Counted from the first letter of the stretch, positions 1-6,485 are shown. The stretch is DNA of 7,521 nt from an uncultured Lachnospiraceae bacterium (GCA_945827765.1 CALZPS010000068.1:1-7521); one strand, 5' to 3'. Notes: generated from the sequence alone by a model not told the origin. A program made the numbers and translations.

Positions 1-47
1 GAGATCTAGTACGGTCTCGTGGGCTCGGAGATGTGTATAAGAGACAG
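1..47. other. Illumina Nextera adapter left on the contig end (not genomic)
   Basis: Bases 1-5 (GAGAT) match the end of the Illumina P7 primer. Bases 6-13 (CTAGTACG) match the Nextera i7 index N702 as written in the primer. Bases 14-28 are the Nextera read-2 linker, and bases 29-47 (AGATGTGTATAAGAGACAG) are the 19-bp Tn5 mosaic end. All parts are in the expected order with no gap. This is library-preparation sequence that survived trimming. Genomic sequence begins at base 48. Any protein called across the junction starts with the artefact peptide MCIRDS (or MYKRQ in another frame). Confidence 0.97.
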
Positions 48-48
48 C

Positions 49-1245
49 TTAAGCGGTTTTCATTTCAGCGGCAGCATATACGCCATACCGGAAGGGACCG
101 TGATTTTTCCGAAAGAGCCTCTCCTGAAGGTCGTTGCTCCCATCATGGAAGCACAGCTTGTGGAAACAGCGATTCTCAACATTATCAACCACCAGAGTCT
201 GATTGCCACCAAAGCTTCCCGCGTTGTATATGCAGCACAGGGTGACGGCATTATGGAATTTGGACTGCGCCGCGCGCAAGGTCCTGACGCCGGACTTTAC
301 GGAGCGCGAGCGGCTATCATCGGCGGATGTGTCGGCACTTCCAACGTACTCGCCGGGCAGATGTTTGATGTGCCGGTCATGGGAACTCATGCTCACAGTT
401 GGATTATGAGCTTCAAAGATGAATATACTGCATTTAAAGAGTATGCGGCCCTTTATCCAAATGCGTGCACATTGTTGGTAGACACCTACGATACACTCAA
501 ATCCGGCGTACCCAATGCCATCCGGGTATTTCAGGAAATGCGGGACGCAGGCATTCAACCAAAATTCTACGGTATTCGCTTAGACAGCGGCGACCTTGCC
601 TACCTGTCCAAAAAAGCCCGCAAAATGCTTGATGATGCCGGATTTACCGACGCGGTCATCGCTGCTTCCAACGATTTGGACGAGCTGCTAATTCATGATT
701 TAAAGATTCAGGGAGCTGCGATTACCTCCTGGGGTGTCGGCACGAACCTCATTACATCCAAAGACTGCCCGTCATTCGGAGGCGTGTACAAGCTGGCAGC
801 GATCAAAAACAGTGACGGTGAATTTGTCCCGAAGATTAAAATCTCCGAAAACACCGAAAAAATCACCAATCCGGGGAACAAAACCATTTTCCGCGTATAT
901 GATAAAGAAACCGGAAAAATGCGTGCTGACCTGATTTGTTTTGCAGATGAGACTTTTGATGAATCCGAAGATTTACTTTTATTTGATCCGAACGCGACAT
1001 GGAAGAAAACCCGCTTAGAGGGCGGCAGCTATTATATGCGTGAAATTCTCAAACCTGTTTTCATCAACGGAGAATGTATCTATCATTCCCCATCGGTGAA
1101 GGAGATTGCCGCTTACTGTAAACAGGAAAAAGCAACGCTGTGGGATGAGACGATGCGTCTGTTCAATCCGCACAAGGTGTATGTTGATTTGTCTCAGAAA
1201 TTATATGACACAAAGGCAAAATTATTGAATGAAATGAGTAAATAA
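49..1245 (+). CDS. pncB: Nicotinate phosphoribosyltransferase, 5'-truncated by the contig edge
   Basis: This enzyme joins nicotinate and PRPP, with ATP hydrolysis, to give nicotinate mononucleotide, the entry step of the Preiss-Handler NAD salvage route in the cytosol. About 398 genuine codons remain. Bacterial members are usually near 480-490 residues, so roughly 90 N-terminal residues are missing. Visible family signatures are the FHFSGSIYAIPEGT start of the conserved core (58-99), GLRRAQGPDAG (262-294), GTHAHSW at 382-402 carrying the His that corresponds to the phosphorylated histidine, IRLDSGDL at 574-597, and the phosphate-binding GVGTNLIT at 733-756. The frame stays open upstream into adapter sequence, but those codons (19-48) are artificial. 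The true start lies outside the window. The TAA stop is followed after 14 bp by ddl, so the two are probably co-transcribed. Family assignment is firm; full-length function cannot be judged. Confidence 0.94.
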   Translation, partial: LSGFHFSGSIYAIPEGTVIFPKEPLLKVVAPIMEAQLVETAILNIINHQSLIATKASRVVYAAQGDGIMEFGLRRAQGPDAGLYGARAAIIGGCVGTSNVLAGQMFDVPVMGTHAHSWIMSFKDEYTAFKEYAALYPNACTLLVDTYDTLKSGVPNAIRVFQEMRDAGIQPKFYGIRLDSGDLAYLSKKARKMLDDAGFTDAVIAASNDLDELLIHDLKIQGAAITSWGVGTNLITSKDCPSFGGVYKLAAIKNSDGEFVPKIKISENTEKITNPGNKTIFRVYDKETGKMRADLICFADETFDESEDLLLFDPNATWKKTRLEGGSYYMREILKPVFINGECIYHSPSVKEIAAYCKQEKATLWDETMRLFNPHKVYVDLSQKLYDTKAKLLNEMSK

Positions 1246-1259
1246 AAAGGAGTTTTACA

Positions 1260-2330
1260 ATGAAAATCATAGTTTTGGCAGGGGGACTCAGTACAGAGCG
1301 TGACGTATCCCTCTCATCAAGCGCAGGTATCTGCAAAACATTATTGGCAAAGGGACACGATGTGTTTCTGCTGGATGTGTTTCTTGGATTTCCCTATGAC
1401 CGGGATAATTTAGAAGAAGTTTTTACTTTGCCGGGACATGGTCTGGAAATCGCCAAAAGCATCGGCACCGAAGCCCCTGATATTGAATCCATAATTGCTA
1501 AACGGGGAGATGGATATTGTGAAGGCGGCAGTGTTCCTTTTCTGGGACCGAATGTCATCGAATTGTGCCGGATGGCAGATATGACGTTTTTAGGACTGCA
1601 CGGCGGCGAGGGCGAAAACGGCAAGCTGCAGGCAACCTTTGACCTCTTAGGTATCCGCTATACGGGACCGGATTCCCTTGGCTGTGCGATAGCCATGGAT
1701 AAGGGACTTACCAAACAGATTTTTCTGCAATCGGGTGTTGATACCCCTAAAGGCGTGTGCATCCATAAGAACAAAAACAAAAAAGCGCTCTCTGATCTCG
1801 GTCTGTCGCTCCCTGTTGTCATCAAACCGTGCTGCGGAGGTTCCAGCATTGGCGTCTACATCGTGCACACCGAGGAAGAGTACGAGACAGCTCTGAAAAA
1901 ATCGTTTCTCTATGAAGATGAAGTTGTTATTGAAGAGTATATCAAAGGACGGGAATTCGCCTGCGGCATCATTGACGGCAGAGCACTTCCGCCAATCGAG
2001 ATCATCCCGAAGAGCGGATTTTTTGATTACGCCAACAAATATCAGGCGGACGCAACGGAAGAAATATGTCCCGCCAATATCAGCGATGACATCACGAAAC
2101 GGATGCAGGAACTGACCCTGCGCGCCTACCATGTGCTGAAACTCAATGTTTACAGCCGCGCGGATTTTCTGCTCGACGAAAAAGGCAATTTGTACTGTCT
2201 GGAAATGAATACTCTTCCCGGCATGACGGAAGCCAGTCTGCTGCCGAAGGAGGCGCAGGCCATCGGCATCGGCTATGGAGATTTGTGTGAACTGATCATC
2301 CAGAAATCACTGGAGGCAAGATATCAATAA
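1260..2330 (+). CDS. ddl: D-alanine--D-alanine ligase
   Basis: This ATP-grasp enzyme makes D-Ala-D-Ala, the dipeptide end of peptidoglycan precursors, in the cytosol. It has 356 residues, longer than E. coli DdlB (306); the extra length is mostly an insertion at about residues 42-105 in the N-terminal domain. Counting against E. coli DdlB, the catalytic positions are present: Glu13 (E15) in GGLSTERDVSL, His114 in GLHGGEG, Ser195 (S150) in GGSSIG, Tyr261 (Y216) in FFDYANKY, Arg300 (R255), Asp302, and Glu315/Asn317 (E270/N272) in CLEMNTLPGM. Tyr and not Phe at the 216 position is the type associated with D-Ala-D-Ala over D-Ala-D-Lac. GGAG at 1248-1251 lies 8 nt before the ATG. The gene sits 14 bp after pncB and 16 bp before murF, whose product uses its dipeptide. 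No van genes are visible nearby, so this is the housekeeping ligase. Confidence 0.96.
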   Translation: MKIIVLAGGLSTERDVSLSSSAGICKTLLAKGHDVFLLDVFLGFPYDRDNLEEVFTLPGHGLEIAKSIGTEAPDIESIIAKRGDGYCEGGSVPFLGPNVIELCRMADMTFLGLHGGEGENGKLQATFDLLGIRYTGPDSLGCAIAMDKGLTKQIFLQSGVDTPKGVCIHKNKNKKALSDLGLSLPVVIKPCCGGSSIGVYIVHTEEEYETALKKSFLYEDEVVIEEYIKGREFACGIIDGRALPPIEIIPKSGFFDYANKYQADATEEICPANISDDITKRMQELTLRAYHVLKLNVYSRADFLLDEKGNLYCLEMNTLPGMTEASLLPKEAQAIGIGYGDLCELIIQKSLEARYQ

Positions 2331-2346
2331 ATGGGAGTGTGCATCA

Positions 2347-3720
2347 ATGAAACATATGACTTTGACAGAAATCGCCGCTGCCTGCGGCGGAACCTACTTC
2401 GGCGACCCCGAAAGTGCCGCGAAAGAAGTATCGAGCGTTGTCATTGACAGCCGCAAGGTTGAAAAAGGCAGCCTTTTTATTGCCATCCGCGGCGCGCGGG
2501 TGGACGGACATACTTTTATCCCGCAGACCATTGAGGCAGGAGCACTTTGCGCGGTTTCTGAGAATAATCTGGGTGCGGTTTCGTTCCCTTACATCCTTGT
2601 TGATTCCTGCGAGCAGGCATTGAAAGACATTGCAGCGCATTACCGCAATTCTCTGAACATAAAAGTCGTGGGAATCAGCGGCAGCGTCGGCAAGACCAGT
2701 ACAAAAGAAATGATTGCCTCTGTACTGTCACAGAAATATAAAGTACTGAAAACCGAGGGGAACTTTAACAACGAAATCGGTCTTCCGCTGACAATTTTCA
2801 ATATCCGGGAGGAACATGAGATTGCCGTACTGGAAATGGGCATCAGCCATTTCGGGGATATGCCCCGACTGGCAGAAATAGCACGTCCGGATATCTGTGT
2901 GATTACCAATATCGGCTATGCCCACTTAGAAAATCTGCAAAGCCGCGACGGCATCCTTCTGGAAAAGACAAAGATGTGCACATACATGAATCCGAATGGG
3001 AGCATTATCCTCAACGGAGATGACGATAAACTCGCCGGGTATGTTCCCGAAAATGGTGTCCAGCCGACTTATTTCGGGCTTCAGACAGCACAGCCTTTCC
3101 ACGCGGAGCAGATTGATAACTGCGGAATGCGCGGAACTACCGCAACATTTGTCACACCCGCATCTGTATTTCGGGCACACATCTCCATTCCCGGCGACCA
3201 TATGGTGTACAATGCGCTGGCCGGAACGGCAGTCGGCTATGCACTCGGCATGACGGATGAAGAAATCAAAATAGGGATTGAAACTTTAATGCCGCTCGCC
3301 GGGCGCAACCACCTGATTGAGACAGACAAATTTGCCATCATTGACGACTGCTACAACGCGAACCCGGCATCGATGAAATCCTCACTCGATGTGCTGGCAA
3401 AAGGCGAGGGACGAAAAGCCGCCATTCTGGGCGATATGTTTGAACTAGGTGAAAACGAAAAAGAACTGCACCGCGAAACGGGCGCGTATGCCGCTGCTGC
3501 CGGCATTGATGTACTGGTGTGCATAGGAGCATTGGCAACGTTCATGGCTGAAGGCGCAAAGGAAATTCCTGACCGTGATATAGTGGTTTATCATTTTGAC
3601 AGCAAAAAAGAGTTCTTCACCAAAATGGATTCCATATTAAAAGCCAGGGACACGATTCTTGTCAAGGCCTCTCACGGAATGGAATTTGCCGAGATTGTAA
3701 ATGTACTGAAAAACAAATAA
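2347..3720 (+). CDS. murF: UDP-N-acetylmuramoyl-tripeptide--D-alanyl-D-alanine ligase
   Basis: MurF adds D-Ala-D-Ala to UDP-MurNAc-tripeptide using ATP, the last cytoplasmic step that builds the pentapeptide. At 457 residues it is full length. The N-terminal substrate domain covers about residues 1-105. The central ATPase domain carries the P-loop GISGSVGKTST (109-119), NNEIGLPLT (141-149), the metal-binding LEMG (162-165), NIGYAHLE (188-195) and a probable carbamoylated Lys207 in EKTKM. The C-terminal domain has GRNH (319-322), DDCYNANPASM (333-343) and LGDMFELG (361-368). The late motif reads KASHGMEF (440-447), where many MurF proteins have KGSR; I regard this as lineage variation. GGGAG at 2333-2337 lies 9 nt before the ATG. 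Being 16 bp behind ddl, it is almost certainly in the same operon, which places substrate supply and use together. Confidence 0.96.
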   Translation: MKHMTLTEIAAACGGTYFGDPESAAKEVSSVVIDSRKVEKGSLFIAIRGARVDGHTFIPQTIEAGALCAVSENNLGAVSFPYILVDSCEQALKDIAAHYRNSLNIKVVGISGSVGKTSTKEMIASVLSQKYKVLKTEGNFNNEIGLPLTIFNIREEHEIAVLEMGISHFGDMPRLAEIARPDICVITNIGYAHLENLQSRDGILLEKTKMCTYMNPNGSIILNGDDDKLAGYVPENGVQPTYFGLQTAQPFHAEQIDNCGMRGTTATFVTPASVFRAHISIPGDHMVYNALAGTAVGYALGMTDEEIKIGIETLMPLAGRNHLIETDKFAIIDDCYNANPASMKSSLDVLAKGEGRKAAILGDMFELGENEKELHRETGAYAAAAGIDVLVCIGALATFMAEGAKEIPDRDIVVYHFDSKKEFFTKMDSILKARDTILVKASHGMEFAEIVNVLKNK

Positions 3721-3735
3721 CAAAGATTCTCGCTT

Positions 3736-3758
3736 GCGGGATTCCCCGCCTGCTGCGG
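3736..3758 (+). other. Two mutually exclusive short GC-rich hairpins in the murF-AEC gap
   Basis: GCGGG (3736-3740) pairs perfectly with CCCGC (3745-3749) over a 4-nt loop. The same CCGC (3746-3749) can instead pair with GCGG (3755-3758) over a 5-nt loop. Neither is followed by a T-run, so this is not a standard intrinsic terminator. It could be a weak pause or processing point between murF and the transporter gene, or chance. The rest of the 83-bp gap shows no convincing promoter. Confidence 0.2.
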
Positions 3759-3803
3759 TCATCGTATAACAGAAATTTCACAGATTTTTTAAGGAGACTT
3801 TCG

Positions 3804-4718
3804 ATGGACATTGTACTATTATTATTAAAACAAAATTTGATCATGTTTCTATATCTTTTAATCGGATATTTCCTCTTTCGTAAAAAACTGGTCAGCACAC
3901 AGGGCAGCGCCGATATCGGACGTATGCTGCTCTATGTTGTCATGCCGATCGCAATTATTAAATCCTATTTAGTTGATTTTTCCATGGAAAAGCTGGAGGG
4001 CCTGGCAGTTTCCTTTGTACTGGCGATTTTGTCCCTGCTGCTGGCAATTGTGATTGCCCGCCTGTTCTTTAAAAAAGATTCCGGTATCGAACGTTTTGGA
4101 GTGGCCTTCTCCAATGCCGGATTTATCGGCATTCCCCTGGTTCAGATGACACTCGGCGAAGAGGCAGTCTTTTACGTGGCGTCCTTTGTGGCATTGTTAA
4201 ATATCCTGCAATGGACATACGGCGTGCTGGTCATTACGGGAGATAAATCGGCGATTTCGTTTGCCAAAATCCGCACGAACCCCATTGTATTAAGTTTTAT
4301 GGCAGGTATTTTGCTGTTTTTCCTGCCCGTCAGCCTGCCTGCCGCGGTGACCGGAATTATCGGTACGATTGCCTCCATGAACGGGCCGCTGGCAATGATT
4401 GTACTTGGTGTATATTTGGCTCAGATTCCGTTGAAATCTCTGTTTACCGACAAGAAAGTATATTTGGCGACTGCAGTACGGCTGCTGGTCATCCCGGCAC
4501 TGACAATCGTACTGATGATGCTTTTTCCGGACAAATATCTGATGGTCAAGCTGACCATCCTCATTGCCGCCTCCGCTCCGGTCGGCTCCAATGTCGCGAT
4601 ATTCGCCCAGATTTATGACAAGGATTATACACAGGCAGTAAAGGAAGTATGCATGAGCACACTGTTTTGTATCATTACACTGCCAATTATGCTGGGAATT
4701 GCCAACGCGGTATTATGA
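3804..4718 (+). CDS. AEC (auxin efflux carrier)-family transporter
   Basis: This is an integral inner-membrane protein of 304 residues, typical for bacterial AEC proteins (Pfam Mem_trans). About ten hydrophobic segments are visible, near residues 5-25, 38-57, 66-88, 98-117, 122-146, 160-178, 184-206, 220-240, 246-269 and 283-303. Family-like motifs are SNAGFIGIPL (103-111) in the first half and ASAPVGSNVAIFA (256-268) in the second, fitting the inverted-repeat fold. Characterised bacterial members export or exchange organic acids such as malate, but the substrate here cannot be read from sequence. AAGGAG at 3791-3796 lies 7 nt before the ATG. The gene is 83 bp behind murF on the same strand, so co-transcription is possible but less certain than for the upstream trio. 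Its stop codon lies inside the left end of a 70-bp palindromic repeat. Family call strong, substrate unknown. Confidence 0.88.
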   Translation: MDIVLLLLKQNLIMFLYLLIGYFLFRKKLVSTQGSADIGRMLLYVVMPIAIIKSYLVDFSMEKLEGLAVSFVLAILSLLLAIVIARLFFKKDSGIERFGVAFSNAGFIGIPLVQMTLGEEAVFYVASFVALLNILQWTYGVLVITGDKSAISFAKIRTNPIVLSFMAGILLFFLPVSLPAAVTGIIGTIASMNGPLAMIVLGVYLAQIPLKSLFTDKKVYLATAVRLLVIPALTIVLMMLFPDKYLMVKLTILIAASAPVGSNVAIFAQIYDKDYTQAVKEVCMSTLFCIITLPIMLGIANAVL

Positions 4719-4784
4719 GCGGATTGCAAATGTATTCGTCGATTTTGAGAGTGCAAGGCACAGAAAAATTGATATCAGGCGCAT
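4715..4784 (+). repeat. 70-bp imperfect palindromic element, copy A
   Basis: This stretch aligns without gaps to 6416-6485, with 56 of 70 bases identical (80%). Structure on the + strand: outer arms ATGAGC (4715-4720) and GCGCAT (4779-4784) with one mismatch; main arms at 4737-4745 and 4766-4774 pairing at 8 of 9 positions, two of them G·U; and an inner GTGC/GCAC stem (4751-4754, 4758-4761) with a 3-nt loop. The element begins at the AEC stop codon and lies between that gene and the SGNH hydrolase gene. It encodes no protein. It resembles REP-type extragenic palindromes in size and placement, but I do not recognise a named family. Confidence 0.8.
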
Positions 4785-4808
4785 TTGTCAGACAACTCAT
4801 ATTATAAT
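4785..4808 (+). promoter_or_regulatory. Perfect -10 box with an adjoining small palindrome, upstream of the SGNH hydrolase gene
   Basis: TATAAT at 4803-4808 is a consensus sigma-A -10 box, 41 bp before the hydrolase ATG. TTGTCA at 4785-4790 resembles a -35 box, but the spacing is only 12 bp, so a conventional pairing is doubtful. The same bases form an 11-bp palindrome TTGTCAGACAA (4785-4795) that could bind a regulator. The 131-bp gap, against much shorter gaps upstream, makes an independent promoter reasonable. Confidence 0.4.
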
Positions 4809-4849
4809 GTAACTCACACACAAAAAAATGCAAAAAAGGAGAACAAAAA

Positions 4850-5554
4850 ATGGAAAACAAACAAACCAATCCGGCAGAAATCAACCCTATGGAATTCTTC
4901 AAAATCATGAGCAAACGTGAACAACAGGATAAGGTGAACCGGTTCCGTATCCTCAACCAGTCCGCCAAAAAGGGCGAAACTCTTTTTACCGGCTCTTCCC
5001 TGATGGAACAGTTTCCCATCAATGAACTAAAACAGTCCTTTGGTATTGACACCATTATCTACAACCGCGGCATCGGCGGATTCACCACGGACGATATGCT
5101 GGAATGTATGGAGGAACAGATTTTCGGCACCGAACCATCCCGCATTTTCATTAACATAGGCACCAACGATATCGGTATGCCGACGTCCACATTTGAAGAA
5201 AATCTTTCCCATATGCTGGCAAATTACCGCCTGATTCTGACACAGATAAAAGAGCGTCTCCCGCAAACTTCTGTTTATCTGATGGCATATTACCCGGTCA
5301 ATGAAACTGCGCCGGATGAGGACGCCGCAGAATACCTGAAATATATGTTTATCAACCGCACGAATGAAAATATTCTTACGGCAAACAAAGCAGTCGAAAA
5401 ACTGGCAGAGGAATTTGGCTATCACTATATTGATGTCAATGACGGTCTGCTTGATGAAACCGGAAGACTCAAAAAGGAATATACAATAGAAGGAATCCAC
5501 ATGTATGCCAACGGATACTGTGTCGTATTGGAAAATATGAAAAAATATCTGTAA
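4850..5554 (+). CDS. SGNH/GDSL-family hydrolase (probable esterase), cytoplasmic
   Basis: This is a 234-residue protein with no signal peptide and no membrane segment. The SGNH blocks are in order: block I FTGSSLME (46-53) with Ser50 as likely nucleophile (GSSL replaces GDSL), block II NRGIGG (72-77) with the oxyanion Gly, block III NIGTNDIG (102-109) with Asn106, and block V EGIH (214-217) with catalytic His217. The Asp normally three residues before the His is Glu here. The family hydrolyses acyl or acetyl esters of lipids and carbohydrates, so substrate cannot be assigned. A charged N-terminal stretch of about 40 residues precedes the fold. GGAG at 4838-4841 lies 8 nt before the ATG and fixes the start. 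The stop is followed closely by a strong terminator hairpin, so this is the last gene of the + strand run. Family sure, activity inferred. Confidence 0.88.
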   Translation: MENKQTNPAEINPMEFFKIMSKREQQDKVNRFRILNQSAKKGETLFTGSSLMEQFPINELKQSFGIDTIIYNRGIGGFTTDDMLECMEEQIFGTEPSRIFINIGTNDIGMPTSTFEENLSHMLANYRLILTQIKERLPQTSVYLMAYYPVNETAPDEDAAEYLKYMFINRTNENILTANKAVEKLAEEFGYHYIDVNDGLLDETGRLKKEYTIEGIHMYANGYCVVLENMKKYL

Positions 5555-5575
5555 AAGCTATCTTTTAGGCTATAC

Positions 5576-5630
5576 AAAAAGGGTAGAACACGCAGGTCTT
5601 CGTTTCCCGCCTTGTTCTTCCCTTTGTTTT
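5576..5630. terminator. Two-way intrinsic terminator between convergent genes
   Basis: The arms 5578-5590 and 5613-5625 pair at 12 of 13 positions (one T-T mismatch). An extra AGG/CCT pairing lies inside, past a 3-nt bulge. The right arm ends TTT and is followed by GTTTT, giving a U-rich tail for + strand transcripts. The left arm is preceded by an A-run (5576-5580) that gives a U-tail on the - strand. It lies between the SGNH hydrolase stop (5554) and the stop of the convergent - strand gene (5629), exactly where a shared terminator is expected. Confidence 0.85.
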
Positions 5631-5982
5631 ATGGGATCGGGTTTTTCCCTCGCAGCAAGGCAAATTGATTATAATATTTCATCAGATTTTCCGGAGTGGA
5701 ATGATAAAGATTTTCACCGTAAAAATAATCGCAAAGCACCTCCCTACCTCTACAGATTTCTCGTAATCTTCCCGCTTCCTTTTGTTCACATGCACTGATT
5801 AAAGATAAATCCAATAATTCTAGTGCACGATTAACAGCCTTCATAGAACGTTCCTTATTTTTTCCCTTCCATTTTAAAGCGCGCGACACTTCACTCCCGA
5901 CATTTCCCATTTGCAATGCCAGCGGCATTTCTTTCCAGCGTCCGTTCGCCAATTCCTGGTGTTGATAATTTACACAATCCAT
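5629..5982 (-). CDS. Conserved helical protein of unknown function, overlapping the DUF5674-like gene
   Basis: The product has 117 residues and no signal or membrane segment. It is strongly helical and rather basic (18 Lys/Arg against 14 Asp/Glu). The most family-like stretches are MPLALQMGNVGSEVSRALKW (19-38), a helix of RSMKAVNRALELLDLSL (45-61), RLREICRGREVLCDYFYG (72-89) and a C-terminal YYNQFALLRGKN (103-114). I have an impression of having seen such small proteins elsewhere, but I cannot name a domain; a HEPN-like four-helix fold is only a guess. Its ATG lies 13 nt inside the upstream gene, which implies translational coupling, and AGAGG (complement of 5993-5997) sits 10 nt before it. 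The spelled-out order, acidic protein first and basic protein second with overlap, recalls toxin-antitoxin operons. It ends at the shared terminator. Confidence 0.75.
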   Translation of the reverse strand: MDCVNYQHQELANGRWKEMPLALQMGNVGSEVSRALKWKGKNKERSMKAVNRALELLDLSLISACEQKEAGRLREICRGREVLCDYFYGENLYHSTPENLMKYYNQFALLRGKNPIP

Positions 5983-6311
5983 TTTCTTACAACCTCTGCT
6001 ATTTTCTTTCTCGTCATTTCATCATACACGCCTCTGCCCATATTATTTTGTCTTGGGCGAATATTAATAAGCGAATCGTATTCTATAAAATCTTCTCCCT
6101 CTTCATCAAAGTATAAGTTAATTCCCCATAAATCCTCCTGCCGTGCTCCCTGCTGCAAAAACATTTGCTCAATATCCGCGTGTAATTCCGCATCAATTCC
6201 TAATTGGTCAGACCCTAAATCTACTACCGCTTTTACCATTTCATCGTCAAAACATACAGTACAGATTGTTTTTAATTCCTCTTTTGTCATTATTTCCTTT
6301 AATATTTGCAT
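5970..6311 (-). CDS. DUF5674-like small acidic protein
   Basis: The product has 113 residues and is markedly acidic (24 Asp/Glu against 13 Lys/Arg). The pattern DEMVKAVVDL (23-32), ELHADIEQM (42-50), QQGARQEDLWGINLY (53-67), EYDSLINIRPRQNN (77-90) and a C-terminal RKKIAEVVRKWI (101-112) matches my memory of the DUF5674 family (small proteins of unknown function with an ELHAD and an SLINIRP signature). No catalytic role is known to me. GAGG (complement of 6319-6322) lies 7 nt before this ATG and supports it over the internal ATG eight codons in. The last 13 nt overlap the start of the downstream basic helical protein, so the two are made together. The upstream gap holds a 7+4+7 palindrome and the second copy of the 70-bp element. 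Confidence 0.78.
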   Translation of the reverse strand: MQILKEIMTKEELKTICTVCFDDEMVKAVVDLGSDQLGIDAELHADIEQMFLQQGARQEDLWGINLYFDEEGEDFIEYDSLINIRPRQNNMGRGVYDEMTRKKIAEVVRKWIV

Positions 6312-6339
6312 TTTTGTACCTCACTTATATTTCCATCAT

Positions 6340-6357
6340 TATGAAATCCTTTTCATA
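6340..6357 (-). promoter_or_regulatory. Operator-like palindrome ahead of the DUF5674-like pair
   Basis: TATGAAA (6340-6346) and TTTCATA (6351-6357) form a perfect 7-bp inverted repeat around a 4-bp spacer. The centre lies about 37 bp upstream of the DUF5674-like ATG, where a repressor site would fall. No convincing -35/-10 pair was found in the AT-rich 100 bp around it. An AT-rich chance palindrome remains possible. Confidence 0.35.
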
Positions 6358-6415
6358 TATTTTTATGTCCATGGGTCCCGCAAAACATGAGCAAGTATCC
6401 ATTTTTCGCCAAAAA

Positions 6416-6485
6416 ATGCGCGGATTGCGAATGTTTTCGTCGATTTAGGGAGTGCGAAGCACGAAGAAATCGACGTCAGGCTCAT
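6416..6485 (+). repeat. 70-bp imperfect palindromic element, copy B
   Basis: This is the better-preserved copy of the element also found at 4715-4784 (56 of 70 identical, no gaps, same strand). The main arms CGTCGATTT (6438-6446) and AAATCGACG (6467-6475) pair perfectly. Inside them GTGC (6452-6455) pairs with GCAC (6459-6462) over a 3-nt loop. The outer arms ATGCGC (6416-6421) and GCTCAT (6480-6485) pair with one mismatch, and flanking A-rich and T-rich bases extend them. It starts 4 bp past the stop of the - strand Uma2 gene. Read on that strand, the structure ends in a run of six T's (complement of 6411-6416), so here it could serve as that gene's terminator. Confidence 0.82.

Noticed and set aside
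19..48. GTG start giving the N-terminus MGSEMCIRDS for the first gene
   Set aside because: These codons lie in the Nextera adapter; the real pncB start is off the contig.
49..558. 169-codon open frame on the - strand
   Set aside because: It is antisense to well-conserved nicotinate phosphoribosyltransferase codons and has no ribosome site or recognisable motif.
2029..2043. Idea that FFDYANKY marks an F-type D-Ala-D-Lac ligase
   Set aside because: Counting E. coli DdlB residue by residue places Y216 at the last Tyr of this motif, which is Tyr here (Y261), so the protein is of the D-Ala-D-Ala type.
4769..4808. TTGATA (4769-4774) as -35 box for TATAAT at 4803
   Set aside because: The spacing is 28 bp, far from 17, and the hexamer is part of the repeat element's stem.
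4828..4920. Short upstream ORF overlapping the SGNH hydrolase start
   Set aside because: Its ATG has no ribosome site and sits in an A-rich leader; the GGAG at 4838-4841 serves the ATG at 4850.
5027..5500. 157-codon open frame on the - strand
   Set aside because: It is antisense to the SGNH hydrolase, whose catalytic blocks are clear; the - strand product is Cys/Phe-rich with no motif.
5911..6390. 159-codon open frame on the + strand
   Set aside because: It lies opposite two - strand genes with ribosome sites, overlap coupling and family-like sequence; its own product is a low-complexity Ser/Ile/Phe-rich shadow.
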